Origin: Morinoia aosen
Taxonomy: Eukaryota > Arthropoda > Malacostraca > Amphipoda > Talitridae
Assembly: GCA_030386875.1 (NCBI GenBank)
Contig: JASJYW010000026.1
Location: forward strand, 8,636,246-8,700,245
Direction: 5' to 3'
Length of the DNA stretch: 64,000 bases
The position numbers and the translations under genes are program-made. Every line of letters starts with the position of its first letter. The first letter of the stretch is position 1. The notes under the pieces were generated by a model. It made no database searches, had not been told where the DNA came from, and saw nothing but the letters and a program-made list of their open reading frames with translations. Positions 13,701 to 23,400 of the stretch are shown in pieces.

Positions 13701-16197
13701 GCTGAAATGCGTGTTTTGGGCCATTCCTAGGCCGAATGCGGTGAAAATCACGTCGTTTGCTGTTTCCCGTGGCGACATAGGCGGAAAGTGCATATATAGC
13801 CGTTTCCACGGTCGACAGAGCTAAAATGCGTGTTTTGGGCCATTCCTACGCCGATGCGGTGAAAATCACGTCGTTTGCTGTTTCCCGTGGGCGACATAGG
13901 CGGAAAGTGCATATTCAGCCGATTCCACGGTCGACAGGGCTAAAATGCGTGTTTTGGCCATTCCTAGGCCGAATGCGGTGAAAATCACGTGGTTGCTGTT
14001 TCCCGTGGCGACATTGGCGAAAGTGGCATATTTAGCCGATTCCACGGTCGACAGGGCTAAAATGTGTGTTTTGGGCCATTCCTAGGCCGAATGCGGTGAA
14101 AATCACGTCGTTTGCTGTTTCCCGTGGCGACATAGGCGGAAAGTGCATATTTAGCCGTTTCCACGGTCGACAGAGCTAAAAATGCGTGTTTTGGGTTATT
14201 CCTAGGCCGAATGCTGTGAAAATCACGTCGTTTGCTGTTTCCCCGTGGCGACATAGGCGGAAAGTGCATATTTAGCCGATTCCACGGTCGACAGAGCTAA
14301 AATGCGTGTTTTGGGCCATTCCTAGGCCGAATGCGGTGAAAACACGTCGTTTGCTGTTTCCCGTGGCGACATAGGCGGAAAGTGCATATCTAGCCGTTTC
14401 CACGGTCGACAGAGCTAAAATGCGTGTTTTGGGCCATTCCTAGGCCGAATGCGGTGAAAATCACGTCGTTTGCTGTTTCCCGTGGCGACATAGGCGGAAA
14501 GTGCATATTTAGCCGTTTCCACGGTCGACAGAGCTAAAATGCGTATTTTGTGGCATTTCTAGGCCGAATGCGGTGAAAATCACGTCGTTTGGGTGTTTCC
14601 CGTGGCGACATAGGCGGAAAGTGCATATTTAGCCGATTCCACGGTCGACAGAGCTAAAATGCGTGTTTTGGGTCATTCCTAGGCCGAATGCGGTGAAAAT
14701 CACGTCGTTTGCTGTTTCCCGTGGCGACATAGGCGGAAAGTGCATATTTAGTCGTTTCCACGGTCGACAGAGCTGAAATGCGTGTTTTGGGCCATTCCTA
14801 GGCGAATGCGGGTGAAAATCACGTCGTTTGCTGTTTCCCGTGGCGACATAGGCGGGAAGTGCATATATAGCCGTTTCCACGGTCGACAGAGCTAAAATGC
14901 GTGTTTTGGGCCATTCCTACGCCGAATGCGGTGAAAATCACGTCGTTTGCTGTTTCCCGTGGCGACATAGGCGGAAAGTGCATATTCAGCCGATTCCACG
15001 TCGACAGGGCTAAAATGCGTGTTTTTGGCCATTCCTAGGCCGAATGCGGTGAAAATCACGTGGTTTGGTGTTTCCCGTGGCGACATGGCGGAAAGTGCAT
15101 ATTTAGCCGATTCCACGGTCGACAGGGCTAAAATGTGTGTTTTGGGCCATTCCTAGGCCGAATGCGGTGAAAATCACGTCGTTTGCTGTTTCCCGTGGCG
15201 ACATAGGCGGAAAGTGCATATTTAGCCGTTTCCGCGGTCGACAGAGCTAAAATGCGTGTTTTGGGGCCATTCCTAGGCCGAATGCAGGGAAAATCACGTC
15301 GTTTGCTGTTTCCCGTGGCGACATAGGCGGAAAGTGCACATTTAGCCGTTTCCACGGTCGACAGAGCTAAAATGCGTGTTTGGGACATTCCTAGGCCGAA
15401 TGCGGTGAAAATCACGTCGTTTGCTGTTTCCCGTGGCGACATAGGCGGAAAGTGCATATTTAGCCGATTCCACGGTCGACAGGGCTAAAATGCGTGTTTT
15501 GGGCCATTCCTAGGCCGAATGCGGTGAAAATCACGTCGTTTGCTGTTTCCCGTGGCGACATAAGCGGAAAGTGCATATTTAGCCGTTTCCCACGGTCGAC
15601 AGAGCTAAAATGCGTGTTTTGGGCCATTCCTAGGCCGAATGCGGTGAAATCCTGTCGTTTGCTGTTTCCCGTGGCGACATAGGCGGAAAGTGCATATTTA
15701 GCCGTTTCCACGGTCGACAGAGCTAAAATGCGTGTTTTGGGCCATTCCTGGGCCGAATGCGGTGAAAATCACTCGTCGTTTGCTGTTTCCCGTGGCGACA
15801 TAGGCGGAGAAGTGCATATTTAGCCGTTTCCACGGTCGACAGAGCTAAAATGCGTGTTTTGGGGCTATTTCCTAGGCCGAATGCTGTGAAAATCACGTCG
15901 TTTGCTGTTTCCCGTGGCGACATAGGCGGAAAGTGCATATTTAGCCGTTTCCACGGTCGACAGAACTAAAATGCGTGTTTTGGGCCATTCCTAGGCCGAA
16001 TGCGGTGAAAATCACGTCGTTTGCTGTTTCCCGTGGCGACATAGGCGGAAGGTGCATATTTAGCCGATTCCACGGTCGACAGGGCTAAAATGCGTGTTTT
16101 TGGCCATTCCTAGGCCGAATGCGGTGAAAATCACGTCGTTTGCTGTTTCCCGTGGCGACATAGGCGAAAAGTGCATATTTAGCCGATTCCACGGTCG

Positions 16198-16209
16198 GAA
16201 TCGTCGGAA
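16198..16209. other. 12-bp filler between satellite and element 1
   Basis: The satellite stops after CGGTCG (monomer position 34) and the LTR begins at 16210. The 12 bases between are GAATCGTCGGAA, which do not match the monomer at this phase. With the preceding bases they form two GTCGGAA copies separated by TC. On the other side of element 1 the satellite resumes at monomer position 35 (ACAGGGCT), so the monomer is contiguous across the element apart from these bases. No 4-6 bp target duplication is present. Filler from end joining or a rearranged junction would explain this. Confidence 0.7.
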
Positions 16210-16521
16210 TGTTCCGGCCCTTTTTCAGTATCAGGTCGTAACTAAACGCGAATGAGGTTCGGAGTGAATCAGATGCAGCATGTGGTTATCCTTTTATATT
16301 GTTACTTCAGACTTGACACAGGCTTCGTAATTGGTAGAGAATCTTTAGATCGGAAGGTAATCTATAGCGTATCTGTAATCTCTACAGATTCTTTCTTGAC
16401 AGCCGAGCTCCGCTACTGACAGCAACGCTTTTGTTTGTAAACTCGACCTCTACGGCAGACCACCGCCAAATGAACCACGATGTCTCTCGCAGATCCTATT
16501 TATATGCCTGGCGGGCGCACA
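16210..16521 (-). repeat. Element 1, 3' LTR
   Basis: This 312-bp repeat starts TGTTCCGGCC and ends GCGGGCGCACA on the plus strand. It matches 25836-26148 except for an extra T in the T-run after CGGCCC, a lost G (TTCGGAGTG), A to T in CAGCATGTGG, a lost T in TTTATATTG, G to A in CAGCAACGC, and C against A near the inner end. The lost T turns the sense-strand AATAAA into AATATA, so the copy that should supply the polyadenylation signal has a weakened hexamer. Confidence 0.92.
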
Positions 16522-16533
16522 TCTAGGACATCC
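16522..16533 (-). promoter_or_regulatory. Element 1 polypurine tract position (degenerate)
   Basis: In the sense direction the bases just before the 3' LTR read GGATGTCCTAGA. Element 2 has GGGGGGTCCTAGA at the same place. A purine tract here would prime plus-strand DNA synthesis during reverse transcription. In element 1 the G-run is interrupted by AT, which suggests mutation after insertion. Confidence 0.5.
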
Positions 16534-17507
16534 ACGCACAAAAATTTTTTATTACAATAAAAATATTTTTAAAACGTCATTCAATCACATTGATTATCCT
16601 TTGACGATCAATAACTCTTACAACTCGTCGAGTTAATTACACAGATCAGAAAAATCGCTTCCGAATTATGAACGGAGGTAGGCAGGTATGGCCTATGCCG
16701 TCATCATAAACAAATTTCAACGGTAATCCTACATCTTGTTAAACATTATTTTTAGTGTCAATTCAATACTAGATTTATTACCTAAAATCAACCAAATAAT
16801 CACTCTACGCACTTAGCTCAAACAATTTGTTCATTCTTATCAAGTTATTTATCAATTGATTCTTAGAATTCTTGGATACTCCAGATATTTCGGATATAAA
16901 TGGATACACCACACAATTTTATTAACATATCAAAATATCAAAATCAAACATCAAAACGCGTACTTAATAAATCCTTTCCATAAGGTATACTTTTTTGAAC
17001 AAAATGGACACCTACCGTCAGATCGAGAACAAAATTTTTATTTAGGATTAACATATGAACATATTTCGAGAACAGAATTTTCAATGCAATGGGAAATAAA
17101 AAGGAAAACTCCATCATAAGACTAAGTTACATAAAATATCAAAAAGAGGTTTAAATGCGCTAAACAGTACATTACATTACCGCAATTGGCAAGGTAAAAG
17201 TAGAATAGGTTTCAAATCGTCCTACGATTGAAATTAACATATCAATTCAACTAAAATAAAGATTGAAAGGAATAAAAGAAAAATCAATAGCTAATTCAAT
17301 TCCACCAATCTAAAACAATAAATGAACTTAGCAGAGGGCGAGTAACGCGACATCAATGTATATAATTAACGACAATAAAAACATATTCCGTATATAATAG
17401 AAAAACTCTCCGTATAAAATAGCAGTAATCTAAGACATGGGAGGATTCTACTCCTCGGGAGATATTAAAACCAAGAATATGATAATCAGATCCATCTTAA
17501 TCAGAGC
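16534..17507. other. Element 1, 3' noncoding region
   Basis: AT-rich sequence of about 970 bp between the 104-residue ORF and the 3' LTR. It aligns with element 2 (39128-40068) with many substitutions and several indels. One is a stretch of about 27 bp near 17,000-17,030 that element 2 lacks. A plus-strand reading frame at 16856-17119 is antisense to the element and is broken by that indel in element 2, so I do not call it a gene. Confidence 0.6.
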
Positions 17508-17822
17508 TTAAGGTGAAACTGCAATTACTTGTTTAGGACTATTACAGATTTCTTTTAAGGCGGTTCGACGCAAAGCGACGTCCTCGCCACTTAGACGACC
17601 TATTACCTTGTTAAGGTCGCGTTTTATGTAAATAATCATTACCGTAATTATGATAGTAATTATCGTGTAAAGAAGCAACATTATGTCGCTCAACTGGTCA
17701 GGAATGAGATCTACTCTCGTTTCCTCGGTGTGTCGGATGAGTTCATCCGATATTTGACCGTTGTTGGCTTTAATCGCCGTTAGAATGGTGTCTACATTAA
17801 AGTTAGCAACCTTGTTGCCCAT
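17508..17822 (-). CDS. Small accessory ORF, 104 aa, myristoylation-type start and one membrane segment
   Basis: Third intact ORF of element 1, downstream of pol. I do not recognise the family. The protein begins MGNKV: Gly2 with Ala at position 6 fits the N-myristoylation pattern. An acidic, polar segment follows to about residue 46. One hydrophobic segment then runs from about residue 47 to 66 (rich in Ile, Thr, Leu and Tyr), followed at once by Lys67-Arg68, and the tail is basic. The charge pattern favours a cytosolic C-terminus. The ATG has a strong context (A at -3, G at +4). Element 2 has the same length with only A6S and F8L among six base changes and no indels, whereas flanking noncoding DNA carries many indels. 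This suggests constraint. A membrane-targeting role in particle assembly or exit is a guess. It is far too small to be an envelope glycoprotein. Confidence 0.7.
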   Translation of the reverse strand: MGNKVANFNVDTILTAIKANNGQISDELIRHTEETRVDLIPDQLSDIMLLLYTIITIIITVMIIYIKRDLNKVIGRLSGEDVALRRTALKEICNSPKQVIAVSP

Positions 17823-17941
17823 CTTAGCAGGCCAAAAAGCTACTAACAGCGCGGGAATTAAAATTGTGATTTATTTTAATCACCTAAATGTGATAAATAA
17901 ATTATGACTTTATAAATGTTGATGTACTTCACTGGAATTCT

Positions 17942-18162
17942 TCACTGGATATTTGTTGGGAATGCGGCAATTCTGATTATGAACACGAGTTCGACGTGTT
18001 CTCCAGATTCAAATACTTGAATTAGAGTACGCAACGGGATTCGAGGTTCAGGAACACTTGAAAGTTGCAGTAGGCTTCTTGTAATACTTCCTTTCGTATC
18101 TTGATACCGAAGACTATTTTTGTTTCCTGCGGCTGCCACAGCTGATTTAACCCGGTGCACAT
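17942..18162 (-). pseudogene. Frameshifted copy of the 73-aa ORF seen in element 2
   Basis: An ATG at 18160-18162 opens a frame matching element 2's 73-residue ORF (40502-40723) for about 42 residues (start MCTGLNQLWQPQETK). It then leaves the frame because a G-run at about 18036 is one base shorter than in element 2, and it ends at about residue 46. The remaining frame (IQVFESGEHVELVF onward) is still open. Either element 1 lost a base or element 2 gained one. Product unknown. The predicted protein alternates hydrophobic and polar residues in a way that suggests beta strands. Confidence 0.5.
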
Positions 18163-18288
18163 CGGGATTTAACGTGTTCAGAATAAAAAGTGGAAGTCTA
18201 GCGTTGTAGTATTAAATGCTAACCTTAGGTGGAACAGCAAGTATTTGCTTATTACAATGGCATTAAACGTTGATTGATGGATTGATTA

Positions 18289-18386
<98 letters not shown>
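18289..18386. repeat. (TGAT)n microsatellite in element 1
   Basis: About 24 near-perfect copies of a 4-bp unit, with imperfect units on both sides. Element 2 has the same locus with about 19 copies (40853-40930). The tract is therefore part of the element family rather than of the host site. Confidence 0.95.
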
Positions 18387-18387
<1 letters not shown>

Positions 18388-18584
18388 TATTGATGTTAGA
18401 TAATTACGCTACCAAGTACTAATTGAAGGTTCAAAGTGTATGTGTGTATCTTGTAAATCGGAGTGTGCACTGTCCTGGAATTGTTCAGGAGTCGCCCAAG
18501 GATTCTGAAAGGATACGATACAGGATATTAGCATGGCCACAAGTTTAAGTAAGCAATTGTCGTTTCATAATAAGGCAACGCTTC

Positions 18585-18664
18585 ATTCTCATTAAGACAC
18601 ATTCTCATTAAGACACATTCTCATTAAGACACATTCTCATTAAGACACATTCTCATTAAGACAC
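18585..18664. repeat. 16-bp minisatellite, five copies
   Basis: Five exact tandem copies of ATTCTCATTAAGACAC. Element 2 has three copies at the homologous position (41145-41192), so copy number changes between element copies. Confidence 0.95.
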
Positions 18665-19059
18665 TTTCATTCCAACTACACTGCCTAGCATTGTTGCCAA
18701 ACAATTTGCGGCAGAATCGAGGCAGTTCTCGCGGTTGCACACTCGCACTCTCGTGTCGACATCTCCACGATTACAGCTCAGTTTGTCAACTCTAGCTGAC
18801 GGCTTGATGAGCACAGCTCTTGATGTCGCAACAACAGTATGACAACATCCTGAGCTCAACATCTCTTCTGAAGGTGTTAGCGCAACACAATATTTCCTAA
18901 CGCAAGACATACATAAAGTCTTAAGAAAGAAACTCGTAGAACACTCATACAAGCTAGAAACTCATTGAACGAACTTACAAACTAAATACCATTGAATACA
19001 TATATGGAATGGCATTTTCAGAATATAAGGAATGAACAGCTCCAACTAGGTTGACAATT

Positions 19060-22000
19060 TTACCTTCTTAACTTATCTAAAGGCAGCACATAGTTTAGGT
19101 TCGATCGGATAATCTTGTTACCGATCTTAATATCTGCATAATTTTTACCTAGCTTTTCAATGATACCTGGTCCTAAGAAATTTAGCTGTAATTTGTGTTT
19201 TTTGGCCTGATTTTTTACTAGTACACGGTCCATCACTTTTAAATTTTTATCGCGACGTTTCATATTTCTATAGGCAGTTCTTTCAATTGAGGCGTTAATG
19301 ATCGCATTTCTAATATTGTTCACTACAATAGATGACTCGGTAAATTTTTGTTTGTGAACATCTTCATATGTAGTCGCAACATTGAAGTCTTCTAAATTAG
19401 TAGGACTGATATAAACACACGTATCTCTACCGAAAACCGTGTATGCAGGTGTATCTCCTAGGGTTTCGTTATAGCTATTATTAATCGAATTCTCTACAAT
19501 ATCCAGCAATCTATCCCACTCATTATGAGTAAGAAAATTTAGATATAACTTGAGCAGGTGTCGAATTTTACCATTACATCGCTCAACAATGCCGTTTGAA
19601 AAAGGGGAATAAGCTAGAACTTCCTTTTTTAAGATAGAAAGTCCTTTTGTGAAATTCTTCACATTAGATGATTTAAATTCCAAGGCATTGTCGGACAGTA
19701 GCACGTCCGGGGTACCAAACAAACAGCAAAAATTCCATAGACAATCTGTAACAGTCTCTGTACATCGGTCACTAGTCGAATATAATTTAACAAAACGTGA
19801 AAATAGGTCGATAAATACAAGAATATATTTGTTACCATTGTCCGTCATTGGTAATGGACCGTAGAAGTCCATGCTGACCGTTTGAAAACATCGTGTTCCA
19901 ATTGGAGCATTTAGAATTTTAATCGGCGTCGGTATTCGTGATTTTAGAATCTTACAGATGTCACAAGATTCAACAATTTTGCGTGTAATTGTCCGTTCGT
20001 ACGGATGAAAATATTTTAATTTAAACTTAAACAAGGTATGATTCAAATCTGTATGGGACAAATTGTGTATGAATAGAATTGTCTTGTGCAACAGAGTATA
20101 TGGCACCACAATAGTCAGGATGGTGCTGGGTCTGTTGTCAATTCTTCGTCTTTTATATAAAATGTCATTCATGATCAGAAATTCATTCATGTCAGTATTA
20201 GAAACTTTTGTTGCATTCTCTAGGGCATCCTTCATTTCAGAACAAAAGGCGTCACAATCTTGTTCACGTTTAAATTCGTCTAACGACCAGTTGTCGTTAA
20301 TACTTGAATGGTCTGTAGTCTTGTTAACTTTATCCAGTCTGCATAAGCTCGTTTTCTGTCTGCTATTAAAGTCACTGGGTTCACGTCTGGGGCTTTCAGC
20401 AGTACTGTTGTTGTTTCTTCCGTCATCATTTCCTGGCATTGTCTCCTCGAACTCTTCCTCAGTCACGGGCTTGTTACATTTGTTACCCGCAGCAGCGGCT
20501 TGCAGCCTGGTTACAACGGGAAAAGTCTCTACATCTGGGGTTAAATCAGAACACTCTAATAGTTCTCTTTCTGTTAAGGGGTTTCTGTCATGATTTAATC
20601 TACTTAATGCATCGGCGGCACTATTCGCTTTCCCAGAAAAATACTTTAATTTGGCATCAAAGGCTTGCACATAAATACTCCATCTAGCGAGGGTGTTGTC
20701 TTCAGGCAATTTCTTTAAAAATAAAGGAACCAAAGGCTTATGATCGGTGTAAATGACCAGATCATAGCCTAAAACAAGATATTTAAAGTACTTTAACGCT
20801 TCAACTATAGCGAACATTTCCTTTTTCGTAGTTGAGTATCGTCGTTGAGTGGAATTCAACGTTTTAGAGAAAAATGCGACAGGTCTCATGTTTCGAACTT
20901 TATCAGTAGATGACTGGAGTAAAACAGCTCCTATGCCTACATTCGATGCATCACAAAACAGATGAAATTTTTGATCGAAGTTTGGGTGACTCAAGACCGT
21001 GCTTTCACACAGTTCACCCTTTAATTTTTCAAAAGCCTTTTGACAATCTTTTGACCAATTGAATTCGACATTTTTCTTTAGGAGATTATAGAGTGGGCTT
21101 GCGATACTCGCAAAATTTTTTATGTACCTACGAAAGAAATTTACTAGTCCTAGAAATGACTGTAGTTGTTTAACATTCTTTGGAATTTCTAAATTCTTTA
21201 CTTTGTCAGTACCGGTGCTTCTGGTTCCCATTCCACTAATGGAATGTCCTAAATATTCAATCTCGTCACGGAAAAACTCACATTTTTCCGTTTTGATTGA
21301 CAATCTAGCGTTTCTTAATAGTTCAAGTACAACTTTTATATCGGCAAGATGCTGTGCCTTCTCCTTAGAAAATATGAGCACGTCGTCCATAAAGACGAAA
21401 GATAGTTTTCCTAGAACAGGAGATAGCGTTTGCGTCATGACAGACTGGAAATATGCAGGTGAGGTTTTTAAACCAAAGGGTAAACGATTAAATTCATATT
21501 TTCTACTACCAACTGTAAATGCGGTTATTTCTTTACTCTCATCGGTCAGTGTAATATTATGATATCCTGACCTAAGATCTAATTTGGAGAAATATTTTTG
21601 ACCATTTAAACTATAGAGAAGCTCGTCCACTCTCGGCAGCGGGAATGGTTCTTCATGAATTACCTCATTTACCTTGCGGAAGTCAACTACCGGACGTATA
21701 GTTCCATCTTTCTTATGAACTACAATTATCGGTGAATTATAAGCTGAAATCGATGGTCTAATAATTCCGTCGTCTAACATTTTTTCGTTAACGACTTTCA
21801 AGTCTTCCATGTAACGGTGGGCAATACGATAGGGAGGGACATTTACGACATCCACGTTAGGTTTCAAACGTATTTTGTATGGTTTAATTGCAGCAGCTGA
21901 GATCGATTCATTGTCTATAGTAATAACGTCTCTGAATTCATTCAACAAACTCAGCAATTCAGGCTTCATTTCGTCATCGTTACACTTGATATCGTCATTA

Positions 22001-23400
22001 TTTAATTTCCGCCGACCACGGGCTACTTCTTTGGAATCATAAACGTACCCTTCGTCGACAACTCCTGTGATCCCGACAGATTTACTATTAGTGTCTTTCT
22101 TCTCGACATCTAAATGACTGTCCTGAACAACACTCGCTGCCTGTACAAAAGTACTCAATCCTTCCTTTAATTCTCCTTGTACATCTGACAAGTAAACTTC
22201 GGATTCAATGTGATCCCTCTCCACTTTTTCTAAAGTACTTATAATTGCATTCTCTGGTAAAACAATCGCTCTGTCGGAGCTATTAATTAACAACAACGGA
22301 ATCTTTCTCCTATTGTTAACTCTCACAATTGCTTCTGCGACACAAATGCCTTCTTTTAAAGTTGTTTTCTTTATTATGTATTCTCCATTTTTACACTTTC
22401 CAACATGTCCAACATGTTTCAAAATTACATTAGGAGCAATTTCAATTCTTTGAGTATGCACTCTTAACGGCCTTGGCCTTGTTTGGGAATTGGTAACTGC
22501 AACTACGCCTCGAACAGGCTGATTTTCTCTCTTACCATCCCTTCTTACTTCCTCACTTGCTTTCTCAGCAATGCACGTCCTCTTCTCTCTTAGCTTATTT
22601 AGGACTTTTTTCTTAGCTCTGGACGTAATCGTGTCTGCCATGAGACACTCAGTATTCTCTATTAAATACTCGAGACACTCTGTCTTTTTCTTTTTTCGTC
22701 GTTTTACCTCTGCAAAGGGGATTTTCTCGTCTTTGATAATTAAACATCTTTGTTTTAAGTCTACCACGGCGTTCTTGTCCAATAAATCACGCCCAATAAT
22801 GACGTCATAATTGTAAATACCATCTTTAATTATTAAAGCATTTGTCTTTAAACTTACACCGTTTTTTAACTTTAGGACAAGCTCCACCTCGCCCTCAACA
22901 TTACTCTTAGCGTTAACGCCTTTTATAGTCAGAGAACTTGGCTTCACGTCATTACTTATCTCACTTATTCTGCGGTAGCTGATTAGGCACTTCTCTGATC
23001 CTGAATCAATCAATGCATTCCACAGGTCTGCATCTTTTCTAAGCACAATCATGGGCTTATGACTTTTTCGTATTACAAATAATTCATTTTGTCCTGTAAC
23101 TTCAACTTCTTCATCTTCTTCGTATTTACAAACGTTCGTCGTTAAATGGCTTTCAAAACTAGTGCCATGAGCGTTCAGATCATCACTTAATTCCGCCTCT
23201 CCCAGCGATTCATATCTATTTTGACACTTGATGAGTGGATCTACCATCTCAACATTTTTAACGAGGGAATCTTCAGCACCAGAATTCTCCTCGGGTTCAC
23301 AGGGATTTGTCGCCGTAGAGTCATACTTAGTTATTGTAGTTTCATTTTTACCATCGACGTTATTTCTATTGGAAATGAAATCGTCTCTGCTGTTTACGCT
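19060..23400 (-). CDS. pol: Pol polyprotein: protease, reverse transcriptase, RNase H, integrase
   Basis: An open frame of 1,446 codons in the -1 frame relative to gag, entered by frameshift. Residues here are numbered from the internal Met at 23247. Aspartic protease: ALIDSGSEKC, active Asp81. A long, Lys-rich, low-similarity spacer covers about 180-450. RT: catalytic Asp557 in KLDLRSGYH, LPFGLKTSPAYF at 589, and FMDD at 619-622. RNase H: Asp766, Glu810, Asp835 (YTDHKPL) and Asp879 (ADALSR). A polar linker covers about 885-990. Integrase: zinc ligands His1061, His1065, Cys1095 and Cys1098; catalytic Asp1127, Asp1186 and Glu1222 with spacings of 58 and 35. A GPY/F-like FLGPGIIEKL follows at about 1357. 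No chromodomain follows. No stop or frameshift is visible, so the enzyme set looks functional. Domain order is typical of Ty3/gypsy. In element 2 most of this gene is gone. Confidence 0.96.
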   Translation of the reverse strand, partial: SVNSRDDFISNRNNVDGKNETTITKYDSTATNPCEPEENSGAEDSLVKNVEMVDPLIKCQNRYESLGEAELSDDLNAHGTSFESHLTTNVCKYEEDEEVEVTGQNELFVIRKSHKPMIVLRKDADLWNALIDSGSEKCLISYRRISEISNDVKPSSLTIKGVNAKSNVEGEVELVLKLKNGVSLKTNALIIKDGIYNYDVIIGRDLLDKNAVVDLKQRCLIIKDEKIPFAEVKRRKKKKTECLEYLIENTECLMADTITSRAKKKVLNKLREKRTCIAEKASEEVRRDGKRENQPVRGVVAVTNSQTRPRPLRVHTQRIEIAPNVILKHVGHVGKCKNGEYIIKKTTLKEGICVAEAIVRVNNRRKIPLLLINSSDRAIVLPENAIISTLEKVERDHIESEVYLSDVQGELKEGLSTFVQAASVVQDSHLDVEKKDTNSKSVGITGVVDEGYVYDSKEVARGRRKLNNDDIKCNDDEMKPELLSLLNEFRDVITIDNESISAAAIKPYKIRLKPNVDVVNVPPYRIAHRYMEDLKVVNEKMLDDGIIRPSISAYNSPIIVVHKKDGTIRPVVDFRKVNEVIHEEPFPLPRVDELLYSLNGQKYFSKLDLRSGYHNITLTDESKEITAFTVGSRKYEFNRLPFGLKTSPAYFQSVMTQTLSPVLGKLSFVFMDDVLIFSKEKAQHLADIKVVLELLRNARLSIKTEKCEFFRDEIEYLGHSISGMGTRSTGTDKVKNLEIPKNVKQLQSFLGLVNFFRRYIKNFASIASPLYNLLKKNVEFNWSKDCQKAFEKLKGELCESTVLSHPNFDQKFHLFCDASNVGIGAVLLQSSTDKVRNMRPVAFFSKTLNSTQRRYSTTKKEMFAIVEALKYFKYLVLGYDLVIYTDHKPLVPLFLKKLPEDNTLARWSIYVQAFDAKLKYFSGKANSAADALSRLNHDRNPLTERELLECSDLTPDVETFPVVTRLQAAAAGNKCNKPVTEEEFEETMPGNDDGRNNNSTAESPRREPSDFNSRQKTSLCRLDKVNKTTDHSSINDNWSLDEFKREQDCDAFCSEMKDALENATKVSNTDMNEFLIMNDILYKRRRIDNRPSTILTIVVPYTLLHKTILFIHNLSHTDLNHTLFKFKLKYFHPYERTITRKIVESCDICKILKSRIPTPIKILNAPIGTRCFQTVSMDFYGPLPMTDNGNKYILVFIDLFSRFVKLYSTSDRCTETVTDCLWNFCCLFGTPDVLLSDNALEFKSSNVKNFTKGLSILKKEVLAYSPFSNGIVERCNGKIRHLLKLYLNFLTHNEWDRLLDIVENSINNSYNETLGDTPAYTVFGRDTCVYISPTNLEDFNVATTYEDVHKQKFTESSIVVNNIRNAIINASIERTAYRNMKRRDKNLKVMDRVLVKNQAKKHKLQLNFLGPGIIEKLGKNYADIKIGNKIIRSNLNYVLPLDKLRR

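Larger units (their letters stand above)
1..16197. repeat. 119-bp satellite array, left block (about 136 monomers)
   Basis: Head-to-tail tandem repeat. Landmarks within each monomer, in order, are GCGGAAAGTGCATATTTAGC, CCACGGTCGACAG, GCTAAAATGCGTG, CCATTCCTAGGCCGAATGCG, TGAAAATCACGTCG and TTTCCCGTGGCGACATAG. Successive GTCGAC sites at 31 and 150 are 119 bp apart. The consensus is about 51% GC and holds 11 CpGs per unit. Monomers differ mainly by point changes, notably CCGATTCC against CCGTTTCC, AGAGCT against AGGGCT, and TTTTGGG against TTTTTGG. Single-base indels become frequent after about 12 kb. No unique DNA interrupts the array. The left end runs off the window and the right end stops mid-monomer, after CGGTCG, at element 1. 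Confidence 0.98.
18163..19059. other. Element 1 region between pol and the small ORFs
   Basis: AT-rich DNA holding a TGAT microsatellite (18289-18386) and a 16-bp minisatellite (18585-18664). A minus-strand open frame of about 98 codons (18656-18952) has no ATG at its start and ends inside the minisatellite. Element 2 does not preserve it (frame broken near 41,400), so I do not call it a gene. The homology with element 2 stops near 19,008, just before the pol stop codon. Confidence 0.6.

Noticed and set aside
1-16197. CRISPR-like array
   Set aside because: The whole 119-bp unit is repeated with no unique spacers, and the context is eukaryotic.
16856-17119. 87-codon plus-strand frame in element 1
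   Set aside because: Antisense to the element, no ATG at its reported start, and disrupted in element 2 by an indel of about 27 bp.
18656-18952. 98-codon minus-strand Cys-rich frame as an env-like gene
   Set aside because: No ATG at the start, ends within a minisatellite, and the frame is not kept in element 2.
16522-19059. Envelope gene downstream of pol
   Set aside because: No long ORF, signal peptide, cleavage site or fusion-type segment. The only conserved ORF is 104 residues with a single membrane segment.
19060-19200. Chromodomain at the integrase C-terminus
   Set aside because: Pol ends about 30 residues after the GPY/F-like motif, with no room for a chromodomain.
20063-20593. 176-codon plus-strand frame, and other plus-strand frames inside gag and pol
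   Set aside because: They lie antisense within intact pol or gag, with no recognisable motifs and no conservation evidence.
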